Assembly (NCBI GenBank): GCA_016946835.1
Contig: JACVTC010000031.1
Location: forward strand, 772,501-795,000
Origin: Neocallimastix lanati (nom. inval.)
Taxonomy: Eukaryota > Neocallimastigomycota > Neocallimastigomycetes > Neocallimastigales > Neocallimastigaceae
Length of the DNA stretch: 22,500 nt
Direction of reading: 5' to 3'
Made by a program: the position numbers and the translations under genes. The notes below the pieces were generated by a model, which did not search any database, was not told the DNA's origin, and worked only from the letters and a program-made list of their open reading frames with translations. Positions 21,730-22,500 of the stretch are shown here, piece after piece (the stretch's first letter is position 1; each line of letters begins with the position of its first letter).

Positions 21730-22500
21730 GTAGAGCACCAGTGATTTTTTTCGATCAAGAATAACGTGGCATGAAAGAGATATAGTTTACGAGATCTTTA
21801 ATGATACATTTTGAATTTCTTCATTTATAAAAAAAAAAAAAAAAAAAAAAAAAGCATTTTATTTGAAAAGAAGCACAAAAGCCAGCAATTGGAAATACTT
21901 GGAAATCACGAGATAAGGCATAAAACACTAACCGTTGAGTTCCTTTTGATATGACTCTTTTAACCATTTTTTTTTTCTTCTTTTCAATATATAATAAGAT
22001 AATCTTCCTTGTTCGATGAGTCAGAATCAATATACACCACAACAATGCAGTGTTAATTAAAGATTGTACATTCTTAGAATTGTTTTTTTGTTTGAACCTA
22101 AGAGTGAAGCAAAAATATAATGCTTTGCTAATAACATATAATTAAATAATAGATTCTTTTTCTTTTTTAAAAAGTTAATGGAACTTTATTATTGGATAAA
22201 AAAAAAAAAACTGGAGAAAGAAAATAAGGTTTTTCTAATTTAGTATTCATATTATAAGTGATAATAGGCTCAAGGGAAAGATCATTACTGAAGGGGACAC
22301 CCAAGTCAGATTTTTTTAGGGATAGAATACATACCAAGGTGAAATTGAAGTTCTTCATAACCAGGATATGAAACAAAAATTTTAAGGGTTTAATAACCAT
22401 TGTAGTGCATTTATTGATACTAAAAAGACCAATTTTATTTTTATGAGTCCAACAAAAAAAAAACATGAAGAAGTATAGAGCCTTCATTTTTTTTTTCTTT
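21021..22500 (-). mobile_element. Decayed 3' part of a LINE-type (non-LTR) retrotransposon; reverse transcriptase C-terminal half; runs off the right edge
   Basis: This block is clearly richer in GC than its surroundings. On minus it reads in pieces like the region downstream of the YADD motif in LINE reverse transcriptases: WTHKNKIGLFSINKCTTMVI near 22400, SYPGYEELQFHLGMYSIPKK in another frame, LGVPFSNDLSLEPII, LINTALLWC near 22050, YALSRDFQVFPIAGFCASFQ near 21900, KFQGIKGTI and LEIYSRTALNYPHLSLGF near 21600, then a zinc-knuckle CX2CX8HX4 with the final Cys codon now TGA (about 21400-21445), and LLGGIPALDGATIRYWGTE near 21200. At least three frameshifts, many stops and embedded T-runs (about 21711-21729; A-run 21830-21853 on plus) show that it is dead. 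The left limit is the A-run at 20992-21020. Domain recognition is from family motifs; the clade is not determined. Confidence 0.72.
21413..21690 (-). pseudogene. LINE reverse transcriptase C-terminal segment with broken CCHC zinc knuckle
   Basis: Within the LINE relic, the longest readable stretches are one frame through YWSDVDKFQGIKGTI and, after a shift near 21600, a second through RTALNYPHLSLGF, LRLRAGYKYN, RSGRVSDDCLKFCSCCG and SFIH. The C-x2-C-x8-H-x4-C spacing typical of LINE C-termini is intact up to the last cysteine, where TGA sits; a second TGA takes the place of the residue just after the His. Both fit simple G-to-A or C-to-A type changes from TGG and TGC/TGT, but this is inference. 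Confidence 0.65.

Overview
The window is extremely AT-rich eukaryotic nuclear DNA. It has homopolymer and (ATT)n tracts everywhere, short AT-rich GT-AG introns, and genes visible as islands of higher GC. I rebuilt three protein genes exon by exon, all on the minus strand and in matching splice phase. From right to left they are ATG13 (autophagy initiation, 9 exons, 1,895 aa), SF3B2/SAP145 (U2 snRNP splicing factor, 8 exons, 582 aa) and the 5' part of a CFAP100-type axonemal gene (6 exons seen, cut by the left edge). Nearly all longest single-frame ORFs in the window are exon fragments or simple-repeat artefacts.

Organism: extreme AT content, many introns per gene, asparagine-run proteins and a fungal-style Atg13 with a very long disordered tail suggest an anaerobic gut fungus (Neocallimastigomycota). 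Dictyostelium has similar base composition and poly-Asn, but it lacks flagella and so should not keep a CFAP100/MIA1 gene; gut fungi swim as flagellated zoospores. This assignment is an inference.

Layout: 102-2576 CFAP100 exons (5' partial); 2577-4284 simple-repeat intergenic DNA with a perfect (AAT)n(ATT)n palindrome and one possible orphan exon; 4285-8077 SF3B2; 8078-8994 spacer; 8995-17125 ATG13; 17126-21020 gene-free AT-rich DNA with a (TAAATAA)n-like array and a family of short diverged repeats; 21021-22500 the decayed 3' part of a LINE-type retrotransposon on the minus strand, running off the right edge.

The three genes have unrelated jobs (flagellar motility, pre-mRNA splicing, autophagy). 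They share a strand but nothing suggests an operon. The most notable points are the unusually large Atg13, simple-sequence tracts lying directly against splice sites, a pure 51-codon AAT run in coding sequence, and the unexplained repeat family at 19.7-20.8 kb.
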